DNA of 64,000 nt from Burkholderia pseudomultivorans (GCF_902499075.1 NZ_CABVPP010000006.1:1-64000), one strand, 5' to 3'. Counted from the stretch's first letter, positions 1 through 11,100 are shown. Notes: generated from the letters alone by a model not told the origin. Numbers and translations are program-made.

Positions 1-126
1 GTCCGCAACCACCCTCCTCGCCACGATCAAAATTGCCTTGCAAATGGGAGGCGACCATATAAGAAATGTCGTGTTTTTGACTGCTGGCATGCTGGACGGC
101 TCGTTGAGCAAGCACGGAAGCCGACC

Positions 127-828
127 ATGCAGCCAGCCGGATTGGTGACACTGACGATGCGAGAGCTTGATCGACTCAAGGTGATCCAGGCTGTGGTGGA
201 TACGGGCTTGAAGCCCGGACGTGCAGCCGAACGGCTGGGCCTGAGCGTGCGCCAGGTGGAACGGCTGGTTATCCGGTATCGCGAGCGTGAGCCCGACGGC
301 GTAGCTTCGGGCCGTCGTGGGCGACCGGGCAAACCGCAAGCTCGGCGACGGGCTGGCGTTACGTGCCCTGACCGTTATCCGGGAGCGCTACGCGGATTTT
401 GGGCCGACGCTGGCGTGCGAGAAGCTGCGCGACTGTCATGGCATTGACCTGGCTGTCGAAACGGTTCGTACGCTGATGAGAGCTTCCGGCCTGTGGATTC
501 CACGCAAGCAACGCCCGCCGAAGGTCTACCAACCGCGCAACCGCCGTGCATGCCTGGGCGAACTGATTCAGATCGACGGCAGCGATCATCGCTGGTTCGA
601 GGAACGGGCGCCGGCCTGCACGCTACTGGCGTACGTCAACGACGCAACGAGCCGGTTGATGATGTTGCATTTCACGCAGACGGAATCGACCTTCAGCTAC
701 TTCGAAGCGACACGGGCATACATCGAACGCCACGGCAAGCCTGGGCCTTCTACAGCGACAAGTCGAGCGTGTTGCGCATCTCGATACGGGGCAAGACTGT
801 CAACCGTGTGACGCCGTTCGGTCGCTGA
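127..828 (+). pseudogene. ISNCY-family transposase remnant (two frameshifts, C-terminal half missing)
   Basis: The reading starts in frame 1 at 127 with a helix-turn-helix region (TMRELDRLKVIQAV, then GLSVRQVERLVIRY). It passes into frame 2 near 333, where one extra A in the run after 'gggc' explains the shift, and continues through the DDE-type catalytic start (ELIQIDGSDHRWFEERAP, about 560-610). It returns to frame 1 near 741, where 'FYSDK' follows HGKP after an apparent one-base loss. Homology ends soon after FYSDK, so roughly the last 300 residues expected for an ISNCY transposase are absent. Assignment to ISNCY rests on recalled family sequence and is firm at family level. The element is dead. 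No terminal inverted repeat could be recognised at either edge. Confidence 0.85.
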
Positions 829-853
829 ACTCCTGCAATCTAAACCATCCCCC

Positions 854-884
854 TTGACCTTAAAGCTCCCTTCAAGGTTAGCCT
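854..884 (+). promoter_or_regulatory. MerR-type promoter and operator ahead of the epimerase
   Basis: A -35 element TTGACC (854-859) and a weak -10 TAGCCT (879-884) are separated by 19 bp, the long spacer typical of MerR-family promoters. Within it lies an inverted repeat: ACCTTAAAG (857-865), CTCC, CTTCAAGGT (870-878), 8 of 9 positions paired. This geometry is what MerR-family activators use to twist the DNA. No merR gene is present in the window. The broken transposase ends about 25 bp upstream, where a divergent regulator would usually sit. The geometry is seen; the regulator is inferred. Confidence 0.6.
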
Positions 885-927
885 TTTGCCTATCGTCATT
901 TGAGACAGAGTCGCCAAGGCAGAGGAC

Positions 928-1848
928 ATGCAAACGATATTAGGGGCAAATGGCCAGATTGCCACCGAACTGGCCCGGGAACTGCGGCGCATCGACACGC
1001 CCGCCATACGTCTCGTGAGCCGCAATCCGCGCAAGGTCAACGACACCGATACCCTGGTGTCGGCCAATCTGCTGGATGCGCGCCAGACCGCCGAGGCGGT
1101 AAAAGGCAGTGACATCGTCTACTTCACGGCCGGCCTGCCGCCGGATACGGAGCTGTGGGAAACGCAGTTTCCGGTCATGCTGAAGAACGCGCTCGACGCC
1201 TGTCGCGCAGAAGGCGCCAAATTCGCCTATTTCGACAATACCTACATGTACCCGCAGGACAACCGGCTGCAGACGGAGTCGACCCAGTTCGCGCCGGTCG
1301 GCCGCAAGGGCAAGGTGCGTGCGGCGATGGCGGCGATGGTGCTCGAAGAGATGGCGCGCGGCGACATCCCCGTCCTGATCGGCCGCGCCCCCGAATTCTA
1401 TGGCCCGGGCAAGACGCAAAGTTTCACGAATGCGCTGGTCATCGACAAGCTGAAAGCCGGCAAAAAGCCAAAGGTGCCATTGCGCGACGACACACGGCGC
1501 ACGCTCGTCTGGACGCCCGACGCGAGCCGCGCACTCGCGGTACTCGGCAACACGCCGGACGCGTTCGGGCAGACCTGGCATCTGCCGTGTTGCGACGATC
1601 GCCCGACTTACCGGGAGTTCGTCGAGATGGCAAGCCACGCATTCGGACAAAAGGCCGCCTATTCGATCGTCGGAAAATCGGCCTTTTGGATTGCGGGTCT
1701 CTTCTCCCCCCAAGTACGTGAAATCAGGGAGCTTCTGCCTCGCTACGAACAAGACAATCTGTTCGACTCCACGAAGTTCAAGCGACGGTTTCCCGAGTTC
1801 AAGGTGACCACCTACCAAGCGGGCCTTGAAAAAATTCGACAGGAATGA
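928..1848 (+). CDS. NAD-dependent epimerase/dehydratase family protein
   Basis: A 306-residue Rossmann-fold protein of the extended SDR type. The N-terminus carries GANGQIA (residues 6-12), a variant of the GxxGxxG dinucleotide-binding loop, followed by LVSRNP at the end of the second strand, where NADP-preferring members place a basic residue. A candidate active-site region lies at FDNTYMYP near residue 105. Substrate is unknown. The start at 928 is supported by a GAGG element five bases upstream and by how close the nucleotide-binding loop sits to the N-terminus. It lies 44 bp behind a MerR-type promoter, suggesting induction by a small electrophile, oxidant or metal. Family is certain, function open. 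Confidence 0.85.
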   Translation: MQTILGANGQIATELARELRRIDTPAIRLVSRNPRKVNDTDTLVSANLLDARQTAEAVKGSDIVYFTAGLPPDTELWETQFPVMLKNALDACRAEGAKFAYFDNTYMYPQDNRLQTESTQFAPVGRKGKVRAAMAAMVLEEMARGDIPVLIGRAPEFYGPGKTQSFTNALVIDKLKAGKKPKVPLRDDTRRTLVWTPDASRALAVLGNTPDAFGQTWHLPCCDDRPTYREFVEMASHAFGQKAAYSIVGKSAFWIAGLFSPQVREIRELLPRYEQDNLFDSTKFKRRFPEFKVTTYQAGLEKIRQE

Positions 1849-1849
1849 G

Positions 1850-1871
1850 CGGAGAGACCGGTATCTCTCCG
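1850..1871. terminator. Stem-loop between convergent genes
   Basis: CGGAGAGA and TCTCTCCG form a perfect 8-bp stem with a six-base loop directly after the epimerase stop. No T run follows on the plus strand. It may serve both convergent genes. Confidence 0.45.
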
Positions 1872-1908
1872 GCCGTTCGCTTAGCCGGGAAGCTGACTGA
1901 ATCCAGAA

Positions 1909-2637
1909 TCACTTCAGCCCGCCTGCGCCCACAACCCCATCGATCTCGGTCCCGGCGATCCCGTATTTCGCCATGCGCGCCCGATGATCGGGCGACCCGA
2001 GATACGCGCGCAATTGCTCGTTAACTGCGTGCAGCAGCCCCTGATTCTCCTTGCTGAACGAAAATGCGCCCACCGGCGCCTTTCCCGACGCGTCCGGAGC
2101 ATGCGCAATCGACTCCAGTTCCGGATTTGCATCCGCAATGCTGCGGTTGCCGATCGCGGTCGCCGCAAACGCATCGATCTTTCCCGCCAGCAACGCGGCG
2201 ACGGCGTCGGGCTGATCGTTGAACAGAACGATCTGCGCATCGTCGACGCCCGCCGATTTCGCGGAATCGACCTGAACCTGTCCCGGGATCAGCCCGAGTC
2301 GCGCGTCGGCCCGCTTCGCCACCGCATCGTAGCCGGACAGCGCCTTCGGATTGCCGCGCTGGACCACGAAGCCGTCGCCGAGCGACCAGACCGGCAGACT
2401 GAACGCGACTTGCCGCGCACGGGCAGCCGTCACGAAGATCGGTACATTCATGTCCCAGCGTCCCTCGCTGACGCCCGGCAGCAGTTCTTCGAAGGTCGTC
2501 AATCGATGGTCTATGGTCGTCACGCCGATGGCTCGCAGCACCACATGCGCGAGTTCGATATCCGCACCGGTGGCGGATCCGTCGCCTCCCGTCCAGTAGA
2601 ACGGTGGCTCCTCGACATACGCGAGACTGATTTTCAT
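1909..2637 (-). CDS. Solute-binding-fold protein lacking a signal peptide (amino-acid SBP family 3)
   Basis: A 242-residue protein with the periplasmic binding protein type 2 fold seen in polar amino-acid ABC transporters. It begins near the first strand of the fold (MKISLAYVEEPPFYW), so there is no signal peptide, and an AGGAG element seven bases ahead of the ATG supports this start. The middle holds the usual DAVAALLAGKIDAFAATAIGN segment, the second-lobe strand and hinge. No permease or ATPase is adjacent. It starts 34 bp after the aminotransferase stop on the same strand, so the two are probably co-transcribed. Either it works in the cytoplasm (ligand sensing or catalysis on an SBP scaffold) or its export signal has been lost. 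I cannot choose between these. Confidence 0.75.
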   Translation of the reverse strand: MKISLAYVEEPPFYWTGGDGSATGADIELAHVVLRAIGVTTIDHRLTTFEELLPGVSEGRWDMNVPIFVTAARARQVAFSLPVWSLGDGFVVQRGNPKALSGYDAVAKRADARLGLIPGQVQVDSAKSAGVDDAQIVLFNDQPDAVAALLAGKIDAFAATAIGNRSIADANPELESIAHAPDASGKAPVGAFSFSKENQGLLHAVNEQLRAYLGSPDHRARMAKYGIAGTEIDGVVGAGGLK

Positions 2638-2671
2638 GATGTCTCTCCTGTAATCAGCGGGTCAACATTGC

Positions 2672-3871
2672 TCAGGCAGCTACCTCGTCGAGTGCAGCGG
2701 AAAGCGCGGACAACGCCTCGCCGAGGCGCTTAGGCGGCAAGTAGCCGAACCCGAGACGGAACACGCGATCGCTTTCGCCGAACCAGCTACCGGCGGCAAG
2801 CTGCAGCGCATACTCGGGCAGGATCGCCCAGAAGCGTGAAACGGCATCGTCGTCCAGCGCATCGGGCCGCAGTCGCACGCAACACATCGCGCCCGCATCC
2901 GGCCTCACCCATTCAACCCGCCGCGCCTCGCGAGCACACCAGTCGGCCAGTTCGTCGAGCGCGCGGGCAAGCAGGCGCCGCCGCGGCCCGAGCACCGCTT
3001 CCCGATGATCCAGCACGACTGCCGCGAGCGTCTCGTCGAGTACCGAACCCGAGATCACCGTGTTCATCTTGGCGACGATCAGCCGCGCGCGCAGATCCGG
3101 ATCGGCCACCGTGAGCCAGCCGGTCCGCAAGCCGGGCGCGCCGAGCGCCTTCGATACCGACGCGCCGGTGACGATCCGTGCGTCGAGACCGGCAACGCTG
3201 TCGATCACTCGCGCGTCGCCATAGCTCGCCTCACGATAGGTTTCGTCGACGAACAGAACGGCTTCCGGTGCGCGGCGCGCCATCAGCCCGAGCAGTTTCT
3301 CGATATCGGCGTGCGAAGTCTGGACGCCGGACGGATTTTGCGGCGACGCGAGGCTGACCAGTTTCGTTTTAGGCGACAGGCTCGCCTCGATTTTCTCCAG
3401 GTCCAGCCGATAGCCGCTTTCGAACGTCGAGCGCACCTCGCGCACCGTCACGCCGGCGCCCAGCAGGCTGTCGCGGCACGGGGGGAAGCACGGCGCGACC
3501 AGCACCGCCTCGTCGCCGGGACGGCAAACCTCGAATGCCAGCAGAAACAGTCCGAGCGCCGCGCCCTGGGTCGTGACGACCTGCTCGGCCGGAATCCCGC
3601 AACCTCGCGCAATCGCGTCGCGAAGCGCGTCGGCGCCGGCCGACTTGCTGTAGCCGAGCTTGAGCGCGCGAATCGATTCGACGCCGGCCAGGTCGAGCAC
3701 TTCCCCGACCGTCAGGTCCTGTGACGTGCTCTCGGCCAGGTTGAACAGCCGATTCACGTCGAGCAGCAAAATGATGTCGTTGCGAGGGAAGCGCCCTTTC
3801 CACTCGCCCGCCTCGGCTCCGCCACGTCCGGTCCTGAACGTCATATTGGGATCCTGAATAATCGTGTTCAT
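2672..3871 (-). CDS. PLP-dependent aminotransferase class I/II
   Basis: A 399-residue fold-type I aminotransferase. Visible landmarks are the SPQNPSG cofactor segment near residue 190 (the Asn that contacts PLP), FVDETYREASYGD near 222, the Schiff-base lysine in TGASVSKALGAPGLRTGW near residue 250, and a C-terminal FRLGFGYLPP arginine region for the substrate carboxylate. Length fits the family. The amino-acid substrate cannot be read off. It is divergent from the damaged MocR regulator (243 bp between starts) and upstream of the signal-less binding protein. MocR regulators commonly control a neighbouring PLP or amino-acid gene, so this was probably the target. Confidence 0.85.
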   Translation of the reverse strand: MNTIIQDPNMTFRTGRGGAEAGEWKGRFPRNDIILLLDVNRLFNLAESTSQDLTVGEVLDLAGVESIRALKLGYSKSAGADALRDAIARGCGIPAEQVVTTQGAALGLFLLAFEVCRPGDEAVLVAPCFPPCRDSLLGAGVTVREVRSTFESGYRLDLEKIEASLSPKTKLVSLASPQNPSGVQTSHADIEKLLGLMARRAPEAVLFVDETYREASYGDARVIDSVAGLDARIVTGASVSKALGAPGLRTGWLTVADPDLRARLIVAKMNTVISGSVLDETLAAVVLDHREAVLGPRRRLLARALDELADWCAREARRVEWVRPDAGAMCCVRLRPDALDDDAVSRFWAILPEYALQLAAGSWFGESDRVFRLGFGYLPPKRLGEALSALSAALDEVAA

Positions 3872-4114
3872 GCGAATGTCTCCCGCTTCCGTTGAATACC
3901 GTGCCGCACGATCCGCTGCCTGCGGCTGTGCGCGCGAAGTGTGCCGATTCCGATGCCGTCACATCTGATGATGCGATCGCGACCCATGCATCGTAGCGCG
4001 TCGACGAAAACCATAACAGCCACAATTTCCTGAGGATGGACCATCACAATTCGACTTGTCGCGCGACGGATGCCGGACCGATAATCGCGGCGTGTACCGA
4101 TACCGACCCACGTC

Positions 4115-5153
4115 ATGGAAACGTCCTCTCCGTACCGCTACCAGCAGCTGGCCGATCTCATCGTCGGGATGGTCGACAAGGGCACGCTCGCGCCCGGTGC
4201 GCGCCTGCCGTCGGTGCGCGCATTCAGCGAACAGCATCGCATCAGCATATCGACCGCGCTGCAGGCGTACCGGCTGCTCGAGGATCGCGGCATCCTGGTC
4301 GCCCGGCCGCAATCGGGTTTCTATGTCGCGACCGCGCGACGCGGCACGCTTGCGCTGCCCTCGACGCCGCGTGCGCGCGCCAGGGCATCGACGGTGTCGA
4401 TCAGCGGCGCCGTCGCGGGGCTGCTCGAACATGCCGCCAACTCGGCGCTGGTTCCGCTCGGATGCGCGGTTCCCGATCCGGCGCTGCTGGAGTCGAAGCG
4501 GCTGGACCTGGCGCTGGCACGCGTCGCGCGACAACAAGGCATGCGCTACAACGTCTATTCCCCGCCGTACGGCGACCCGCGCCTGCGGCAGGAAATCGCG
4601 AAGCGTGCGATGCGGTTCGGACATGCGCTTGCGCCGGACGACGTCCTCGTCACCAACGGCTGCACCGAAGCGCTGACGCTTGCCCTCAGCGCGGTGGCCC
4701 GGCCCGGCGACACGATCGCCGTCGAGTCGCCGACGTATTTCGGGCTGCTGCATACGCTGGAAGTGCTGGGCCTGAAGGCGCTGGAACTGCCGACCGACCC
4801 GACTCGCGGCATCGACATCGGCGTGCTTGCCGGCTGGCTCGAAACGGGATCGGTGTCGGCCTGCGTGCTGTCGTCGACCTTCAGCAACCCGCTCGGCGCG
4901 ACGATGGCGGAAACGGACAAACGCGCGCTGCTCGCATTGCTGGCCGCGCATCGCGTGCCGCTGATCGAGGATGACGTTTATGGCGATATCCACTTCGGCG
5001 GCAAACGGCCCACGCCTTTCATCGCAGTCGATGGGGGCGCCGATACGATCTACTGCAGCTCGTTTTCCAAAAGCCTCGCGCCCGGGGACCAGCCGCATCG
5101 AAAACGGCGTCCGGCAATTGGGACGACTCGCCGCTCGTCAGCTCGACCGCTGA
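4115..5153 (+). pseudogene. MocR-type GntR/aminotransferase regulator, inactivated by internal deletion
   Basis: The first 330 or so codons are intact: a GntR winged helix (residues 1-75, LPSVRAFSEQHRISISTALQAYRLLEDRGIL) and the start of an aminotransferase-like domain, up to the PLP-binding lysine in SSFSKSLAPG (about 5061-5090). The expected continuation (YRIGW and roughly 100-130 more residues) is missing. Immediately afterwards, in a different frame, comes a stretch resembling the far C-terminus of MocR proteins (RIENGVRQLGRLAARQL, stop at 5153). The simplest reading is an out-of-frame internal deletion. The first frame reads on into unrelated sequence to 5362, antisense to the next gene, and that tail is not credible protein. 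Confidence 0.8.
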
Positions 5154-5193
5154 GAACCGGGGACGCTGCCCGCGTGCGGGCGCCTGCGCCCCC

Positions 5194-8100
5194 TTACCCG
5201 ACGATCACTCGCTGTCCCGGATCGATCTGCGCCGGATTCTGCGCAAAATTCCGGTTGAGCTGCAGGATCTCGTCGAGCGCGACCGCGATCCGTCGCTCGC
5301 TCGTCATCTGCTGCTGTTCGTCGGCCGGCACCCTGGCCGCCGCGAGCAACGACGACTCGTGACGTTCCGCGATCGTCCACAGTGAATCGCCGGCGACCAC
5401 CGTCACGGTCTGCGGTGCGCTCGTCGGCGGCTGCGTGGATGGCGAAGAGGAGTTCGACGGCTGCACGCCGGGTGTCGCCGGTGTCGCGGAAGCGTTCGGC
5501 CGTTGCGTCGCGGGCGTCGTCGGAACCACTGGCGTCGCAGTCGCCGTTGCACCTGGCGCCCCCGACGGCGCCAACGACGCCCCCGGCGTCGGCGTCACAC
5601 CGCCGCTCGCCCCCGTCGACTTCGGCGAACCCGCCGGCGACTTGTCCTTGTCGTCCGAGGTCGCCGCCACCACCAGATTGACCCCTTGCACGACGCCGAA
5701 AATCACCACCGGCGCCAGCGCGATGGCGGTCGGCACGCGTTCCATCCACGGCGTCGCATTCGGGAAATGCGTATGCAGGCGCCCGGCGCCGAGCAGGATG
5801 CCGGAAGCCATCGTCAACGCGCCGGTGGGATCGCCCGTCATCATCGTGTGAATGCCGCTCGCGACGCTGGCGGCCGATGTCGCGTAATCGCCGACCGCGC
5901 TCACGGTACGCGCGATCTGACTGCGATTCTCCGCATTCACGCCGCGCAGGCTGCCCGCATAGACGACGCCCGTATAGGCACCGGAGAACAGCCCGCCAAG
6001 CGCCTGCCCGCCGGCCAGCCAGTTGCCGTGCGCGATCGCCTCCGTCGCGTTCATCGCGACCGAGCCCGCGTATCCGCTCAGCGCGAGCAGCCGGCCGACG
6101 CGGCCGACCATGTGTCGCGGACTGCCATGGTGCAGCAGCTTCAGCGACGTGCCGCCGACCACGCCCTGCATCTGCGCAAGCATGTCCGCGGCGATCGCCT
6201 TCGTATGCGTGACCGTATCGTCGAACGACAGCAGCTTGTCCGCGTTCAGCTTGCGCAACTGCGCGGCCTTGGCCTTGCCCTCGCGCGCGATCTGCTCCAG
6301 TTGCGCACCGCGTCCGTTCACGTCGAAGTGATTCGCCCGCAACTGCGTCTGCATCCCGTGCACGAGCCGGTCGACGACGTGGTCGAACACGCGCGGGTCG
6401 CCGTTCTTCAGGCTCGCCACCGTACCGTGGTGCAGCGCCTGGAACAGCCGCCCGACCCGCATGCCGACAGACAGCGAATTGGTCGCGGTGCGCCCCGACT
6501 CGCGCCCGAGCGTGACCAGCCCGCCGACTCCGATGACGTCGATCGCGCCCGCCACCCCGATATCGACGACGACCTGCTGCGACGACTGCGGCTTGTCGCC
6601 ATCGAGCATCCGCTTGTGTACGCGCAGTGCATACAGCTCGGCCTGCCCGCGCTTCTCGTCGGGAATCTTCACCTGGCCGAGCTGCGCGGCCTCCCGGCGG
6701 CTCGCGCCGAGCGGCTTGGTGCCGTCGTTGATCAGCGCCGGCGCGCGCACCACCGAGCGCCAGTATTCGACCGGCTCGCCGGCCGTCGCGACCCGGGCTT
6801 GCGAATGCGTGGTCACGCGTTCGGGCACGCCGGCGCCGTACTTCGCCAGCCAGCGCTCGCCGAACGCGCGTGCGCGTTCTTCCGTGCCGTTGCGCGGCGG
6901 GTTGCCGTCGGCTTCCCAGCGCGGCGTCGCATACTCGATCGTCGCCTTGCGGGCCTGGTTCAGCAGTACGGTCGTGTTGCCTTCGTAGAGCCGCTTGCGC
7001 AACGCCGCGACGTCGGCCGGCGTCATCCCGTCCGCGGCGCCGATCCGTTCGACTTCCGCGAACAGCAATTGATGCTGGTTCGCGAGCGTCTGCCGGTCGA
7101 CGCGCTCGAACACGCGCGTCAGCGCATCCGCGCCGTGCAGCCGGCCGATCACGTCGGGACGGTCGCGGTACTCGACGATCAGCTTCGCCAGCGCCGCGGT
7201 GAGCGGCTGGTTGCCGACGAAGTCCGCGCCGTGCGTGCCGTACGACAGGCCCATATGCACCCACTCGAGTCCGTCGCGCTCGAGCACCGCGCGCAGCAGC
7301 GTCTCGTGCCCGCCGCCCGGCACCGACTCGGGCACCGCGTCCCAGCCGTGGAACGTGACCATCACGTTCGGCGCGACGGTATCCGGGTTGTCGTTCGCCC
7401 ACTGTTCGAGCGCGCTGAAGAGCCGCACGTAGTCGTGGTACGTGTCGTTCGTGCCCGACTGGAACCGGTAGTCGGAACCGGACACCAGCGCGCGCGACGG
7501 CGCGGTCTCGAGCCGGATCGCGAAGCCCGATTTCGCGGCCTCGTCGAGCCAGCGATGCAGGTGCGCCAGATCGTCGAGCGCCAGCGGCTTGCCGTCCGAG
7601 CCGGGCGCCGGAAGGATCCGGCCGTTTTCGCCGTCGAAGACGGTGTTTTCCTGCTCGCCCAGCGCATGCACGGCGCGCAGGAATTCCGGGTCGTGCGCCT
7701 TGCCGAGCGCCGCCGCGAGCGAATGCGGATCGACCACGAGCGTGACGATCGGCATCACGCCGCCGTGGCGTTCGACGAGCTGCGTCATCAGCGCCGGATC
7801 GTCGCGCAGCGAGAACGCGCGCGCCATCGGCACCATCCGGTCCTGCAACTGCGGATCGGAGCGCGTGAAGATCTGCCGAATCCGCTTGTCGGCGACGGTC
7901 GCCGCGCCGAAGCGGCGCGTGCGCGCCTGCAGCTTGCCGGGAATCGGCAGAAAGCGCGACGCGGACGTCGACACGTCGCGCGCGACATACAGCTTGTTGA
8001 GCAGCGTGCGCCACATGCCCGCGTCGACCATCACGGCCTGCGGCTCGCCTTTCAGCACGAGGTTCACGTCGCCGGAGCGCTGCGTCTGCTTGTTGAAGGC

Positions 8101-11100
8101 CTCGATCTGGTCGTACGTCTCGAAATAGTCGCCGGTTTCTGCCGCGCCGTTGCGCAGGCTGTACTCGATGGCCGTGGCCGACGCGAGGCCCGGCTGGTAC
8201 GGTTCGATCGACAGCGTCCGGGGCTTCGCGCCGGCGGGCGGCGCACCGCGGCGCATTCGCTGCAGTTCGCCGCGCACGTCGTTGTAGGTCTGCCGCGTGC
8301 GCGCGGCCAGCGCGCGGAACGGTGCCGACTGCCGCCCGCGCGCCTCCGCGTCGCTCAGGTGTTCGGCGAGCGCCTGTGCGCGCGTCTCGAGCGCCGCGAC
8401 GCGCGTCGGCCGCGCAGCCTTCAGGAAGGCTCGCGGCGGCAATCGCGTCAGCAGGAAATGCAGGTCCGCGCCGAAACGGTCGTCGCCGATCGGCATCTCG
8501 TCGAGCGACACGCCGCGGTGACTCGCGTTGTTCGCGTGGCGGATGGCGTCGAACCAGCGCATCTTGCCGCCGCGCGCCGAGATCACGCCGATCGGATTGC
8601 CGAGTGCCTCGGCCACCGCGCCGTCGGTCCTGAATACGTAGACGACGTGGCGTTCGCCGTCCACCGCGCCGTTGCGGATCGCGCTCAGCAGGTGCTGCGC
8701 GTTGTTGCCGCTGAAGTCGATCGCGTGGAATGCCGACGCGTCCGACGGCAGCAAATGCGGATCGACGAGCGGCGACGTCGAGGCGGCGGACGCTTCCCCG
8801 CCCGCCTTCGCGCGTGTGGGCGACCAGCGGACCGGCACGAGCGACTGGAACACGTCGCCGGCCTTGCGGCGCGGCGGGGTGTCGACGGCGGGATCCTTCG
8901 CGGGCTTGAAGCCGCCAATGCGATCGACGATCTCCGGCTTCACGTCGCTGACCACGAAGCGGATCCCGCGGCGCGGCGAGCGGCCGACCGGAATCCCGCC
9001 GCGGCGCTGCCGCCGGAACACCGTGCGCAGATCCTGCTCGGGAATCTCGGTGTCGCCGAGCGGCGCCTTCTCGTAGTACTTCCATGTGTGGTTCGTATTG
9101 CGCGCCGCGTAGCCGAGCACCTTGCCGGTTTCGTCGTCGACCACGTGAATCCAGCGGCGCTCGCCTTCGACCGCGGCCACCGCCTGCCGCGGTCGCTTGA
9201 AAGCCGGCGCATCGTGCAGCTTCGTCATGTCGGCGGCAAGCGTCGCGTCGATCTTGCGCCCCGACGCCGCAACGGACCACGACGACCGGCCATCGTGGCT
9301 CTTGATCTTCGACGGGCCGCCGAATCGCATCAGCTCGTCGTGCGCGACCGGCGACACGTAGAAGTCGTAGCCGCGGCGCGCATTGCGCCCCTTCGCGCCG
9401 GTCTTCGCGAGCGCCTTGCGCAGCGCAGGCGGCACGCGCCGGCCGTCGAGCATGCGCACCGGGCCGGGCACGCCATGCTCGTCGGTCTCGAGCACCGCGA
9501 CGAACGCCGGCGGCGCATGCTCGGCGTTCTTGCCGGGACGCGCCGTGTGCTCGGTGATCAGCACCTGCGCATTGCGGCCGAGCTTGCGCCCGAGCCCGTC
9601 GAGCGTCGGCGCCTGCGCGCCGTCGACACGCGTCAGCGTGCGGCGGTCGAGGCTGTCGAGCCACGCGGCAGCCTGCGCCTCGCGCGCTTCGGCAACTGCG
9701 GTCGAGGTACCGCCTTCGGGTACGGCCGGCGCACCCGCATGGCCGGATACGGTGGCCGGCGACGCCGCGCCAGCCGGTTCGTTCGCAGCGCCTGCGAGCC
9801 GGCCGCCCGGCCCCGCCGCGCCGAGCGTCGGCCAGGTCGGAGTGCCGTCGGCCGCGCCGAGTGCACGCATTCCGCTCGCATGCACGGCGGCATAGCCCTC
9901 TGGCAAGCCGTTGCGATCGACGCCGACGAGCCGATACGACGCGTCGCCGCTTGCCGCGTCGCGCGTACGCACGACATACGCATCGGCGCCAGCCGGTTTG
10001 AACAGTTCGCCGTCGGGCGTGGCAATGCGCACGGCATTCGCCGGATCGTGGCCGAGCGTCGACAGCAGCACGGCATCGGTATGCGCGGCGGCATCGACGG
10101 CCGCCCGGTTCGCGGCGACACGTGCGGCGATGCGCTGCTGCGATGTCAGGTCCGGCTGCGCGAACGCGGTTTCGTCCGGCAACGCGTCCGCCGGCACGTA
10201 CGCGTAATCGTTCGCGGCGGCCTGGGCCGAATCGAATGCGCGTTCGAGATCGTCATGCCCGACGCGCTGCGCACCGGACGGCAATGCGCGCGGCTCGGCG
10301 GCCGACGGGTCGTGTCCCGCACGCGCGACCCTCGTCTCGGGCACGGTGCCGCTGAAGCGGAACCAGCCGTCTTCGGGGTCGATCGCGCCGAAGTCGGTGC
10401 CGCTGCCGAGCGGGATGCTGCCGTCGCGCGTCATGAATTCGACGCGCAGGTTCGTCAGGCCCGCCGCGTCGAACGCCGTCATCACGTCGTCGATCACGCG
10501 GGTCGGTTCGGGTTCGTCGAGGAAATAGCTCGGCCAGTGCTGGCTTACCGTGCCGCCGGCGCGTGTCACGCGCGCGGCGTCGCCGATCACGCCGGGCCGT
10601 TCGGCCAGCGCGCTGCGGAATGGATGGTCGAGCGTCACCGATTCGAACGTTCCGTCCGGGATCGGCGTGAAGTCGTAGGCCGGGTCGGCGAAGGTCGGGT
10701 CGGGCACGCGCGGCACGGTCGGGCGCGCCGCCGCATCGGTCATCGGGCGCGCCGCAGCAGGCGCGTCCGGCTGCGCTCCGGCCGACGCGTCGTCCGCGAC
10801 GAGCGCGGGGCGGCCCGCGCGCGCGGGATCGCCGCGGAACACCTGCATCGCGAGACGATCGCGGTCGATCTGGCCGGTCAGGCGCGTCACGCGCACGGCA
10901 ACCGAACCGTCGGGCCGAACCATCAGGATGTCGGGCGGCGCCCACACCGACGTCGGTCGCCCGGTCAGCTCGGACAGCCGCTGCGCGAGCGTCGTGGCAA
11001 ACGTCGCGTTCGCCGCGCGCACCTGGGCGGGCGCGACGCGCAGCGGATCGTGCCGGGCCGAGCCGCCGAAGCACGAATACAAGGTCACGTCCTGTCCCGG

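Noticed and set aside
5168-5181. A hairpin between the MocR remnant and the giant gene as terminator
   Set aside because: Only a 5-bp stem with a four-base loop and no T run on either strand; too weak to call.
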